Shown here: piece after piece, positions 7,332 through 15,821 of the stretch
Numbering within the stretch: the first letter of the stretch is position 1
How the letters are laid out: the number at the start of each line of letters is the position of its first letter
Assembly (NCBI GenBank): GCA_009695195.1
Contig: SIBJ01000033.1
Location: 1-36,786 of the forward strand
Direction of reading: 5' to 3'
From: Pedosphaera sp.
GTDB lineage: Bacteria > Verrucomicrobiota > Verrucomicrobiia > Limisphaerales > JADLHS01
DNA: 36,786 nt
Notes under the pieces: generated by a model
Told to the model about the DNA's origin: nothing
The model's input: the letters and a program-made list of their open reading frames with translations, nothing else
The model's database searches: none
Made by a program: the position numbers and the translations under genes

Positions 7332-8411
7332 ATGGCGTTTATGAAACAGGCAAAGAAAATTAAGCGAAAAACTCGCAGTCCAATTGCCAGCTACGGGCAC
7401 GGCGTTTTGCGCGAAGATGCGCCACCTTACGTTGTCCAGAAAAACGGCAATGGCAATGGTTCGCACGAATATCTCGCGGCCAATGCGGTTTATCTTGGAG
7501 ACAACCGCGCGCTCATGCGCAAAATCAAACCTTCAAGCGTCGCCTTGAGTTTTTGGTCGCCGCCCTATTTCGTCGGGAAGGAATATGAGAAAGACGTGAC
7601 ATTTCAAGACTGGCAACAGATGTTGCGGGAAGTTATTGAGTGCCACGCCAAAGTCTTAATTCCGGGTGGATTCATGGTGATAAATATCGCCAACATCCTC
7701 TGCTTTTCTGACCCGACAATGCCAAAGATTCAAGCTCCGAACATTCGACTGCATCGTTCGCCGATTTCAAAAGAACAAGTCCTGGATGCCAAGTCGAAGT
7801 TTCCAAATTACAGTCGTTACGAAATTGCGGCCCGCCTTGGTTGCAGCGAGCAGACGGTTGATCGTCGCCTGAACGGAAATAACATTCGAGGTGGTAAATA
7901 CAACGACCAGACGCGCGTCAAGATTATCGGTGGTTTCTTGGAAGAATTTGGTCTGGCCTGCGGGCTTTATCTTTACGACCACCGAATTTGGATGAAAGAC
8001 CCAACATGGGCAAACAGCCAGTGGCACTCTTCATCCTATCGTGCGGTCAGCGAGTTCGAAGACCTGTATGTGTTTTGGAAGCCGGGTGAAACCGTGGTTG
8101 ACCGGCATCGTTTGACTGCCTCTGAATGGTCGGAGTGGGGAAGCCGGGGCGTGTGGCAAATTCGTAGCGTTCAAAAAAACGACGATCACCCTGCAAAGTT
8201 CCCTCTGATGCTTGCGAAGCGTGTCATCCGACTTTTTTCTGAAAAGAACAGCGTTGTGTTAGACCCTTTTCTTGGCAGCGGAACAACTGCGCTTGCCGCG
8301 ATTCAAACCGGGCGACAATTCATCGGGCTGGAAAAAGAGAAGCGCTATTTGGATATTGCCGCGAAGAACATCGAGGACGCGAATTCCGTCCTGATTAAAA
8401 GTGATTTTTAG
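7332..8411 (+). CDS. Type II DNA methyltransferase, beta-class, probably N4-cytosine
   Basis: This 359-residue protein is the protective methyltransferase of the restriction island. The catalytic motif SPPY (76-79) precedes the AdoMet-binding motif DPFLGSGTT (311-319), the order of beta-class amino-methyltransferases. SPPY rather than DPPY suggests N4-methylcytosine. Between them lies an insert with a helix-turn-helix look, YEIAARLGCSEQTVDRRLNG (163-182), probably part of target recognition. It converges on the endonuclease gene, and the two stop codons overlap by a few bases. AT content is visibly higher than in flanking genes, consistent with acquisition by transfer. The partner suggests a BglI-like target, GCCNNNNNGGC, but that is inference. 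Confidence 0.92.
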   Translation: MAFMKQAKKIKRKTRSPIASYGHGVLREDAPPYVVQKNGNGNGSHEYLAANAVYLGDNRALMRKIKPSSVALSFWSPPYFVGKEYEKDVTFQDWQQMLREVIECHAKVLIPGGFMVINIANILCFSDPTMPKIQAPNIRLHRSPISKEQVLDAKSKFPNYSRYEIAARLGCSEQTVDRRLNGNNIRGGKYNDQTRVKIIGGFLEEFGLACGLYLYDHRIWMKDPTWANSQWHSSSYRAVSEFEDLYVFWKPGETVVDRHRLTASEWSEWGSRGVWQIRSVQKNDDHPAKFPLMLAKRVIRLFSEKNSVVLDPFLGSGTTALAAIQTGRQFIGLEKEKRYLDIAAKNIEDANSVLIKSDF

Positions 8412-9307
8412 GCCAGAGGAATTGTGTCAACGCGCCAAGGTTCAATCTCCCGTAAAATATCGAAGCTCACACGAGCACGCTTTTTTGTCTTTGCCACCTT
8501 CTTATCATCCTTGCCGGGATAAAAAAGCGAAGGATGTTTTTTCAGGTAACACGGATTCTGAGTCAGCAACAGCCCGTTCGGGAGTGTAACAATTGTTATC
8601 CGGTCAAGTGGCTGGCCGCTTTGGATTTCGTTCTGTTTAACTTCGGCCAACGAAACCATCTGGTAAACGGGTTTGATAAAAACGCTCACGGTGGGAGCGA
8701 CGGTGTCATCGCTCATAACATACAGCGGCGGTAGAGCACAATAGAATGGGTGTTTCGATCGGTCGCCACGCGCCATCATCACCGAGTTTTTTACACCGCC
8801 ATTCACTGATTGCCAGACTCCATCACCAGAAACCTGATAGGTCGACAAAACTGTGTGCGGTTCATCATCCCGAGGCCCAACCGATTTAACATCCATGAAG
8901 AGCATGGCCTGATTTGTTATCTTGCAGCAACGCCCAAGCTCTTCGGATTGGAAAACAAACCGCTGGTCAGTGCCCGAAGGCAAACCGACCTCCCGGATTG
9001 TGACTCTGTTACTCAAGATGCGGGCGAGCTTGAAACCAACACTATGCTCTCCAACCTCGATCCACGGAAACTGATCTCCGCGCGGCGAACGCCCACGTTC
9101 TTTCGGCGGGTAGTTCTGCCAAAATGGATGCAAAAAACTGGCCTCGTCGTAGTCCCTTCGAATCTCGGAAAGGTTTTCGACCACGGCCTGTTTAATCAAT
9201 GAGTGGGTGTGCTTTTCAATTTCCACCAGCTCACGCCAATTACGAATGAAGTAATCACGGGCCTTGTTGTAGGCCGCAAACATTTGGGGGCGGTGAGCGT
9301 TGAACAT
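8408..9307 (-). CDS. BglI-like type II restriction endonuclease
   Basis: The 299 residues align by eye along most of their length with R.BglI as I remember it. Shared blocks are FLHPFWQNYPP (58-68), GDQFPWIEVGE (77-87), EVGLPSGTDQR (106-116), MDVKSVGPRD (138-147), KPVYQM and LPNGL. R.BglI uses Asp116, Asp142 and Lys144 for metal binding and catalysis; the matching residues here are Asp114, Asp139 and Lys141, so it should be active. BglI cuts GCCNNNNNGGC; the specificity here is inferred. The gene begins 14 nt after the controller gene with a good Shine-Dalgarno AAAGGA and is presumably co-transcribed with it. Confidence 0.93.
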   Translation of the reverse strand: MFNAHRPQMFAAYNKARDYFIRNWRELVEIEKHTHSLIKQAVVENLSEIRRDYDEASFLHPFWQNYPPKERGRSPRGDQFPWIEVGEHSVGFKLARILSNRVTIREVGLPSGTDQRFVFQSEELGRCCKITNQAMLFMDVKSVGPRDDEPHTVLSTYQVSGDGVWQSVNGGVKNSVMMARGDRSKHPFYCALPPLYVMSDDTVAPTVSVFIKPVYQMVSLAEVKQNEIQSGQPLDRITIVTLPNGLLLTQNPCYLKKHPSLFYPGKDDKKVAKTKKRARVSFDILREIEPWRVDTIPLA

Positions 9308-9321
9308 GGCTGTGATTTCCT

Positions 9322-9552
9322 TTAACGCTTCACCTTCCGAGCTTCCTCCAAAACGCGTTCAGGCAATGTTCCAAGCGCGACGCAAATTCTTTCGAGCGTT
9401 TCCAACGTCGGGCTTTTCAAACCCCGCTCCAAAATACTCACATAAGAACGATCCACCCCGGCACGCTCTGCCAAATCCTCCTGCGATATGCCTAGCTTTT
9501 CTCTTTTTGCCCGCAAAACATTGCCGACAACCGCTTTGAGATCTTTGCTCAT
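9322..9552 (-). CDS. Controller (C) protein of the restriction-modification system, XRE family
   Basis: This 76-residue single-domain DNA-binding protein has a helix-turn-helix, GISQEDLAERAGVDRSYVSI (21-40), followed by LERGLKSPTLETLERICVALG, the pattern of C.AhdI/C.PvuII-type regulators. These bind as dimers to operators upstream of their own gene and time endonuclease expression after the methyltransferase has protected the host. The ATG at 9552 gives the usual family length; the longer frame upstream would run through the operator palindromes. The endonuclease gene follows directly, so C and R form one unit. The two palindromes at 9591-9623 are the obvious operator. Confidence 0.92.
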   Translation of the reverse strand: MSKDLKAVVGNVLRAKREKLGISQEDLAERAGVDRSYVSILERGLKSPTLETLERICVALGTLPERVLEEARKVKR

Positions 9553-9590
9553 CCGCAAAAATTCTAGCGATGCGGCGGCAGCTTGTCCGC

Positions 9591-9623
9591 TGACTATAGT
9601 CAGAAATGGATTGTCAAGTTGAC
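9591..9623 (-). promoter_or_regulatory. C-box operator upstream of the controller gene
   Basis: Two perfect palindromes lie 38-71 bp upstream of the C start: TGACTATAGTCA (9591-9602) and GTCAAGTTGAC (9613-9623), with centres about 21 bp (two helical turns) apart. The first contains the GACT/AGTC half-sites known from C-boxes. A TTGACA on the minus strand overlaps the second. I see no ideally spaced -10 box. Two sites fit the activation-then-repression logic known for C proteins. Confidence 0.75.
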
Positions 9624-9841
9624 CGTTGCTCCAACGGAGAAGGAAAATCGTTCGCCATTCCCTTGAAAATTCGCACGACTGGATTGACCGGCCGTTCATT
9701 CCATGCACGAAAGCGGCGCTGAAGCCACCGCGTGGCCAGTCCCGCTCGTTCAAGGATTGCCACGCCGGAAAGTGAAGGGTAGCTTCGGCCCACGAAAATC
9801 GCCCGCCGCGAATTGCTCATGCAGAGCGCCGCGGCGATGGA

Positions 9842-11494
9842 ATGAAAAACGACATGAAAGCCAAAGTGAATTTGAAATCAAAGCAGGTACAATTGATCGC
9901 CAGCGGTGACCTGCGGCTTTCCGCGAATCAGGTTTGCTGGCCGGCGCAGAAGGAGATGGAAGCCACGCTCACCGCCGCGCTCGCCGCCGAGGGCTACGAA
10001 CTCGTCCGCGCGCACGCTTACGATGACGCGGCGAAGCACGGCTTCATTGATTCGCAGCGCAAAGGCATGGAGGTGTTCAAGCGCATTGATCCCACCGCGC
10101 CGCTCATCATCGCGGAGGCCGTCTGGCAATACTCCCATCACGTTCTTGCCGGACTCACGACGCACCGCGGGCCAATTCTCACCCTCGCCAACTGGTCCGG
10201 CACGTGGCCCGGTCTCGTCGGGATGTTGAACTTGAACGGCTCGCTCACGAAACAGGGCGTGAAATACTCGACGCTCTGGAGCGAGGATTTCACGGACGAT
10301 TATTTCAAATCGAAACTCCGCCAGTGGCTCACGACCGGCAAATGTTCGCACAAAACCGATCACGTGAAGCCGCTGGCGAAGGTGAAGATTCCCGCCGACG
10401 CGCGGAAGCTCGGTGAGTCGCTCGCCACCACGTTGCGCCGCGACAAGGCCATCATGGGCGTGTTCGACGAAGGTTGCATGGGCATGTTCAACGCCATCAT
10501 CCCGGACGATCTGCTGCACGCGACCGGCGTCTTCAAGGAACGCCTCAGCCAGTCCGCGCTTTACCACGAAGCCACGCAGACGAGCGACGCCAAGGCCCGC
10601 GCAGTTTTCGATTGGTTCAAGCAACGCGGCATGAAGTTCCACACCGGCCCGAGCGACGCGACGGATTTGACCGAGGAACAAATTCTCTGGCAGTGCAAAA
10701 CCTACATCGCCGCCGTGCGCATCGCGGACGATTTCGGCTGCGACTGCATCGGCATTCAATATCAGCAAGGACTGAAAGATTTGCTGCCCGCGAGCGATCT
10801 CGTCGAGGGCGCGTTGAACAACACCGACCGTCCGCCGGTGAAATCCCGCGACGGCCAGCACGTCCTTTACGACGGCAAAGCCATCACGCATTTCAACGAA
10901 GTGGACGAGAGCGCGGGACTGGATGGTTTGATGACGCAGCGCGTTCACGAAGCGCTCAAGCAGCCGCCGGAGAATACGCTGCACGATTTGCGCTGGGGCG
11001 ATTGGGACAAGTCCGGCACGACGAGCGAATACGTCTGGGTATTCGAGATCAGCGGCAGCGCACCGCCCGCGCATTTCATTGGCGGCTGGGCGGGCGCGGA
11101 AGGATTTCGTCAGCCGCCGATGTATTTTCCGAAAGGCGGCAGCACATTGCGCGGCATCTCGAAGCCGGGCGAAATCGTCTGGTCACGCATTTACGTCGCC
11201 GGAGGCGCGCTGCACATGGACATTGGACGCGCGAAAGTCATCACGCTCCCGCGCGAGGAAACCGAGCGCCGCTGGAAATCCACGACGTGGCAATGGCCCA
11301 TCATGCACGCCGTCACCTACGGCGTCTCGCGCGATCAAATGATGGCCAAGCACAAGGCCAATCACATCCAATGCGTTTATGCGAACAACGCGAAGTCCGC
11401 CGACCAGTGCGCGTTGACAAAAGCCGCGATGGCGAACGCGTTGGGAATCAAAGTGAACTTCTGCGGAACGAAAGCCGACGGCAAAGCGTGGTGA
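9842..11494 (+). CDS. L-fucose/L-arabinose isomerase-fold protein
   Basis: This 550-residue protein has the general plan of the FucI/AraA ketol-isomerase fold. The N-terminal part has a Rossmann-like layout ([37 protein letters not shown]). The central part contains [19 protein letters not shown] and carries the acidic residues expected to bind Mn2+. The C-terminal barrel includes [16 protein letters not shown]. If active, it would interconvert an aldose and a ketose such as L-fucose and L-fuculose; the true substrate is unknown. The neighbours give no sugar pathway: a phosphohexomutase converges on it and the restriction island lies upstream. The fucose pyrophosphorylase relic at 4463 and the rhamnulokinase at 33334 are the only possible thematic partners. 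Confidence 0.7.
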   Translation: MKNDMKAKVNLKSKQVQLIASGDLRLSANQVCWPAQKEMEATLTAALAAEGYELVRAHAYDDAAKHGFIDSQRKGMEVFKRIDPTAPLIIAEAVWQYSHHVLAGLTTHRGPILTLANWSGTWPGLVGMLNLNGSLTKQGVKYSTLWSEDFTDDYFKSKLRQWLTTGKCSHKTDHVKPLAKVKIPADARKLGESLATTLRRDKAIMGVFDEGCMGMFNAIIPDDLLHATGVFKERLSQSALYHEATQTSDAKARAVFDWFKQRGMKFHTGPSDATDLTEEQILWQCKTYIAAVRIADDFGCDCIGIQYQQGLKDLLPASDLVEGALNNTDRPPVKSRDGQHVLYDGKAITHFNEVDESAGLDGLMTQRVHEALKQPPENTLHDLRWGDWDKSGTTSEYVWVFEISGSAPPAHFIGGWAGAEGFRQPPMYFPKGGSTLRGISKPGEIVWSRIYVAGGALHMDIGRAKVITLPREETERRWKSTTWQWPIMHAVTYGVSRDQMMAKHKANHIQCVYANNAKSADQCALTKAAMANALGIKVNFCGTKADGKAW

Positions 11495-11509
11495 ACTAAA
11501 CGCAAGTCG

Positions 11510-12940
11510 TTAACCCGCAAGCAATGCTTTGCACGCGACGCGAAGCTTTTTCAGATTCGCGACGGACTTCGCTTCGATGTAGCAGCGGAACAACGGCTCC
11601 GTGCCGCTGGCGCGGAAGGCGACCCATTCGTGGTTCGGCAGCAGAAACTTGAAGCCGTCGGTCGTGATGAATTTCTCCACCTTGAACTCGCCGACGCTTT
11701 CCAAACCGGCGCCGAGTTTCGCCATGATGGCGTCTTTGCTCGCGGGTTGAATCGGGATGTTGATGCGCTCCGAATGAAACTCGCCGCATTGCTTCGCGAG
11801 TTCTTTCAAAATCTGACCGAGTGATTTCCTTTCCGTTGCGACCAACTCCGCCATGAGCAGGCACGCGAGGATGCCGTCTTTCTCCGGCACGTGACCTTTC
11901 ACGCTCAAGCCGCCGGATTCCTCGCCGCCGACGATGATCGGCTCGCTCTCCATCAATGCGCCGATGTATTTGAAACCGACCGGCGTCTCGTGAACTTTCA
12001 CGCCGAGCATCGCCGCGACCGCGTCCACTTGATGACTCGTCGGCACGGTGCGAACGACCGCGCCCGTCCAGCCGCGGTTTTTTTTCAGGTGATACAACGC
12101 GAGCGCGAGGATTTGATTCGGCGTGAGCCAAGTGCCGTCTTTGTCCACGATGCCGAAGCGATCCGCGTCGCCGTCGAGGCCAAGGCCGATCTGCGCCTTG
12201 CCGCTGCGAACGAATTTGCTCACCGCTTCCATCCCGTGCGCATCCGGCTCGGGATGATGCCCGCCGAAAAGCGGATTCAACTCGTCGTGAAAAACCGTGA
12301 TCTTCGCGCCGGCCTTGGCGAGCAACGCATCGAGGTATCCCCTGCCCGTTCCGTACATCAACTCGACGGCGATCTTCATCTTCGCGCGTCTGATGGCGGC
12401 GAAGTCCACGAGCTTGTTGAGCTGTTTGAAGTAAGCCGGCTGCGGATCAAACGTCTTGCACTTGAACGTGCCGATGACCGCGCCTTTGAAAGCCCATTGC
12501 CGTTCCATCAACTGCGCGCAATTCGTTTCGATCTGCCGCGTGACTTCGGGGTGTGCGGGCGCGCCGTTGCTCGTGGAAAATTTCAGGCCCTGATACTCCG
12601 CTGGGTTGTGGCTGGCGGTCAGGTTGATGCCGCCAATCGCTTTCCGCGAACGGATCGTGTGGGAGATCACCGGCGTCGGCGTGGGCCGGTCACACAGCAG
12701 CGGCTCCAGTCCGTTTGCGGCGAGCACCTCCGCCACCGCCAGCGAAAATTCGCGCCCGAGAAACCGCGTGTCGTAACCGATGATCACGAGCGGATGACGT
12801 TCAAAGAGTCCCGACTCCGGGTTCGCGAGTTCCGCCCGCAGATATTGTGCGATTCCCTGCGCGGCGAGCCGCACATTGTCGAAGGTGAAATCGCGCGCGA
12901 TGATCCCGCGCCAGCCGGAGGTGCCGAATTTGATGATCAT
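11510..12940 (-). CDS. Phosphoglucomutase/phosphomannomutase (alpha-D-phosphohexomutase)
   Basis: This 476-residue cytosolic enzyme moves phosphate between C1 and C6 of hexoses. All four family signatures are present: the phosphoserine loop TASHNP with Ser110, the Mg2+ loop DGDADR (256-261), the sugar-binding loop GEESGG (339-344) and the phosphate-binding RASGTEP (443-449). The start at 12940 (MIIKFGTSGWRG) is the classic N-terminus; the longer frame would read through a hairpin. Glucose or mannose specificity cannot be assigned from these motifs alone. With the glycogen-debranching enzyme at 19650 a role in glycogen carbon flow is plausible. It converges on the isomerase-like gene with a 15-bp gap. 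Confidence 0.93.
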   Translation of the reverse strand: MIIKFGTSGWRGIIARDFTFDNVRLAAQGIAQYLRAELANPESGLFERHPLVIIGYDTRFLGREFSLAVAEVLAANGLEPLLCDRPTPTPVISHTIRSRKAIGGINLTASHNPAEYQGLKFSTSNGAPAHPEVTRQIETNCAQLMERQWAFKGAVIGTFKCKTFDPQPAYFKQLNKLVDFAAIRRAKMKIAVELMYGTGRGYLDALLAKAGAKITVFHDELNPLFGGHHPEPDAHGMEAVSKFVRSGKAQIGLGLDGDADRFGIVDKDGTWLTPNQILALALYHLKKNRGWTGAVVRTVPTSHQVDAVAAMLGVKVHETPVGFKYIGALMESEPIIVGGEESGGLSVKGHVPEKDGILACLLMAELVATERKSLGQILKELAKQCGEFHSERINIPIQPASKDAIMAKLGAGLESVGEFKVEKFITTDGFKFLLPNHEWVAFRASGTEPLFRCYIEAKSVANLKKLRVACKALLAG

Positions 12941-12956
12941 GGGAAAACGTTTTGCA

Positions 12957-13003
12957 TGTTGCGTCAAGTGGCTGGCGGGCGCGGTCCGTGACTTGACGCA
13001 ACA
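12957..13003. terminator. 13-bp hairpin between orphan nuoA and the phosphohexomutase gene
   Basis: TGTTGCGTCAAGT (12957-12969) is the exact reverse complement of ACTTGACGCAACA (12991-13003), around a 21-nt loop. It lies 18 nt after the orphan nuoA stop. There is no U-tract, so it may be an RNA-stabilising hairpin or a repeat rather than an intrinsic terminator. Confidence 0.5.
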
Positions 13004-13020
13004 CGGAACACGCAACACGC

Positions 13021-13410
13021 CTAACTCTTCCAATCAAACGCCCGCTTCTTCACGGCGTAGAGGTAGCCGACGAACAGGATGCCGAGAAAAGAAATCATGG
13101 AACCGAGAATCAGGTTCCGCGTCGCTTCATCTTTGAGCATGTCTTTGTAGATGACCGCCCACGGATACATGAAGACGACTTCGATGTCGAAAAGGATGAA
13201 GAGCATCGCGACGAGGTAGAACTTCACCGACATCCGCGGGCCGCCTTCGCCGATGGGAATCATGCCGCACTCGTAAGCGGTGTCCTTGATCTTGCTGGTC
13301 CGGCCGCGTTTGCCCAGCAGCATCGAGAGCGCAATCATCCCGCCCGTCGCGGCCACGGCGAGGACGAAGAGCATCAGCACCGCGATGTATTGGGAAAGCT
13401 GCGATTCCAT
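13021..13410 (-). CDS. nuoA: NADH-quinone oxidoreductase subunit A, orphan copy
   Basis: This 129-residue protein has three membrane helices. The conserved loop of complex I subunit A is clear: AYECGM (45-50), followed by VKFYLVAMLFILFDIEVVFMYPWA. In complex I this subunit helps form the junction between the quinone site and the membrane arm. The rest of the operon is not here; the genes on either side are a phosphohexomutase and a TonB receptor. A second, clearly different nuoA at 30242 heads nuoBCD. The orphan may serve a second, dispersed complex I, or come from a broken duplicate operon. No frame damage is visible. Confidence 0.93.
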   Translation of the reverse strand: MESQLSQYIAVLMLFVLAVAATGGMIALSMLLGKRGRTSKIKDTAYECGMIPIGEGGPRMSVKFYLVAMLFILFDIEVVFMYPWAVIYKDMLKDEATRNLILGSMISFLGILFVGYLYAVKKRAFDWKS

Positions 13411-13455
13411 GACCTGAAGTTAAAAAATCACCCGCCGCGCGGCAAGCGGAATCCT

Positions 13456-13538
13456 GGGAGCGCCGGCATCCTTGCCGGCGGGTTCGTGAGAGGAACCGGC
13501 CCGATCTTCAACTCGCCGGCACGGATGCCGGCGCTCCC
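13456..13538. repeat. GGAGCGCCGGCATCC palindrome
   Basis: GGGAGCGCCGGCATCCTTGC on the left mirrors the right arm ending GGATGCCGGCGCTCCC. The 83-bp imperfect palindrome fills most of the gap between the orphan nuoA start and the TonB receptor stop. It could act as a transcription barrier, but its form is that of a dispersed repeat. Confidence 0.7.
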
Positions 13539-13543
13539 ACAGG

Positions 13544-15679
13544 TCAGAACTTCACGCCCACCGTCACGCCGTACGTCACGGGCGCGCCGTTCTCGCCAAT
13601 ATAACCGGACGGTGCGAGGCCCGGATACGCCAGCGCGATGGGCACGTAGTTCTGATCAAACGCATTCTTCACCCAGCCTTCGACGAACCAATTCTTCCCG
13701 CGCACGCCCGCACGGAAATTCGCCACCGCATACGCGCCCTGGCTCGCGGTGTTCTGATCGTCGTAATGAAACCGTCCGCTCACGAACACTTCGCCGCGGA
13801 CATAGATCGTCGTTTCCTTGCACGGCGCGAAGGCGTATTGCATCCCGGCGTTCGCGGTGTAATCCGGCGTGAACGGGATGCGCTTGCCGGCCGTCGGCGA
13901 GCCGGAGAGAAACTTCGCCTCGTTCCAACCGAAGCTGCCGAAGACATCCCAGCCTTCGATGGGCCGCACGTTCAACTCGAACTCCACACCTTTGCTCGCC
14001 GCGCGCCCGGCGTTCGCGATGTAAAATTGTCCCGGCACAAACGGATTCGGGACGTTGAGTTGAAGCTTGTCCCAATCCGTGTAAAACGCGGCGAGGTTCG
14101 CCGTGAGCCGGTGATTGCACCAATCGCTTTTGAAGCCGGCTTCGTAGTTCCAGGTGTTTTCCTGCGTGTACTTTTCAGTTCCGGCGGGCGAGGTCGCGTT
14201 GAAGCCGCCGGCTTTGAATCCCCGCGAGACCGTTGCATACGCGCCGCAGTCCGGCGTGAGGTGATACATGGCCGCGAATTGTGGAGTGACCACGGAAAAA
14301 TTGTCGCTCAAGTTCTGGACGCTCGGTGGGCCGAACGCAGGAATGGTGAATGAGTTCAACGTCGCTTTCTTGTCTTCGTAATCCCACCGCACACCGGCGG
14401 TCAAATCAAGTTTCTCCGCCAGCGTCAACGTGCCCTGGCCGTAAATACCGATCCCCGTGTCATCCAATTGCGCCTGCGACTGGCTGCGCAACGACACGAA
14501 CGTCAAGGGTGGATTCAAATCATTGAACGCATCCTGTTTGTAATTCTGATTGAAAAAGAACGCGCCCGCCTGCCACTTCAATTCCGTGCGGTCGCAAAGT
14601 TTCAGCGGCGCATCCTGCGACGACGCGAGCCGGATCTCCTGCGTGAACTGCACATCTTCCTCCGCGTTGTGCCGCGTCGCGAGCGGGAGCGGCGAGTAAT
14701 CGAGATCCGTTTCATCCACCGTCTGCCACCACACGCCGCCGCTGATGAGTGACACATCCACGCGTTCGCCGCTGTGGTTCACGATCAGCGTGGGCGCGAC
14801 GAGGTCGCGGCGCGTGAAGCCCTCGAAGTCGCGCGAGACGTGATGCGGATTGGCGCGGATGGCGGCGAGATCGCCGAGCGCGTAATCGCCATCACGCGCG
14901 CGTTCGCCGGTCAACAGCAGGCGCACTTCCCAGCGTTCGGCGGGCTGCCAGAGGAATTGACCTTTGCCGAAGAACGCCTCGCGGCTGTCGAGATCGTGAC
15001 CGGTGAGATCGTTCTTCGTGTAACCGTCGCGCGACGACCAGCCGACGCCGACGCCGAAACCCAACTTGTCCTTCGCCACTGGACCGGACACCGAGCCGCG
15101 CACATCCCACAAGTTGAAATTGCCGAATGTCCCGCTGGCCGACGCCGCGAAATCTCGCACCGACGGCTTCGTGCTCGTGATGTTGATCAAGCCGCCGACG
15201 TTGTTGCGCCCCCACAATGCGCCCTGCGGCCCGCGCACGAATTCAATCTGCTCGATGTCCACCAACTCGATGCTGGACGAGTTGCCGTTGAACTGTGGCA
15301 CGCCGTCGTAATAGGTCGTGGCACCGGGATTGTTCGGGCTGGCGCCGATGCCGCGGAAGCGCGGGTTGCTGAGCTTGCGCGCCGAGAACTCGGTCAACAC
15401 CACGTTCGGCGCGAAGCCCGCCGCGTCGCGCACCGACGTGACGCCCGCGTCCGCAATCGTTTTGGCCGTCACCGCCGTGACGCTCACGGGAGTATTCTGC
15501 GCGTCGGTGGTTCCCTTCTGCGCCGTCACATAAACCGGCGGCAGGGTCCCGATCTCGCCGAGCGCGGGCGGCGGATTGGTCGGACTCTCGGCGGCGACGG
15601 CAAGCACCGCCGCGCAGCAAATCCCGGAACACATGGCGACAAATTTAATTTGAGTGAAATGATTCGTTTGGTGAAACAC
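13544..15679 (-). CDS. TonB-dependent outer-membrane receptor
   Basis: This protein of about 711 residues is an active-transport gate of the outer membrane. After a hydrophobic signal segment (CSGICCAAVLAVAAESP), an N-terminal stretch LPPVYVTAQKGTTDAQNTPVS holds the TonB-box region. The plug domain follows with VRDAAGFAPNV, RFRGIGASPNNPG, and IEFVRGPQGALWGRNNVGG (about 145-165). The remaining 500 or so residues are the beta-barrel, and the C-terminus VTYGVTVGVKF ends in Phe as outer-membrane barrels do. The start is uncertain: GTG at 15679 gives a longer N-region containing a Lys, and ATG at 15634 is the alternative. The ligand cannot be predicted. It is divergent from the PhyH gene, with 142 bp between the starts. 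Confidence 0.92.
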   Translation of the reverse strand: MFHQTNHFTQIKFVAMCSGICCAAVLAVAAESPTNPPPALGEIGTLPPVYVTAQKGTTDAQNTPVSVTAVTAKTIADAGVTSVRDAAGFAPNVVLTEFSARKLSNPRFRGIGASPNNPGATTYYDGVPQFNGNSSSIELVDIEQIEFVRGPQGALWGRNNVGGLINITSTKPSVRDFAASASGTFGNFNLWDVRGSVSGPVAKDKLGFGVGVGWSSRDGYTKNDLTGHDLDSREAFFGKGQFLWQPAERWEVRLLLTGERARDGDYALGDLAAIRANPHHVSRDFEGFTRRDLVAPTLIVNHSGERVDVSLISGGVWWQTVDETDLDYSPLPLATRHNAEEDVQFTQEIRLASSQDAPLKLCDRTELKWQAGAFFFNQNYKQDAFNDLNPPLTFVSLRSQSQAQLDDTGIGIYGQGTLTLAEKLDLTAGVRWDYEDKKATLNSFTIPAFGPPSVQNLSDNFSVVTPQFAAMYHLTPDCGAYATVSRGFKAGGFNATSPAGTEKYTQENTWNYEAGFKSDWCNHRLTANLAAFYTDWDKLQLNVPNPFVPGQFYIANAGRAASKGVEFELNVRPIEGWDVFGSFGWNEAKFLSGSPTAGKRIPFTPDYTANAGMQYAFAPCKETTIYVRGEVFVSGRFHYDDQNTASQGAYAVANFRAGVRGKNWFVEGWVKNAFDQNYVPIALAYPGLAPSGYIGENGAPVTYGVTVGVKF

Positions 15680-15821
15680 GCGTGCGATTGTGCAAACCAG
15701 CGGTCAGGAAGCAAATCAATTTCATCGTTTTTGCCGGTGGCGCGGGGCGCGATTTCGCCGCACTTCTCCGCTTGCAAATCTTCCCCTCAACATTTCAACT
15801 GGCTGCAAACCAATCCGCCTT

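Noticed and set aside
7332..9623. Wider anti-phage defence island
   Set aside because: Only the restriction-modification genes are present; neighbours are housekeeping or sugar genes.
12957..13003. Possible operator for the phosphohexomutase promoter
   Set aside because: The perfect hairpin fits better as an RNA hairpin or repeat at the nuoA 3' end; no partner regulator is visible.
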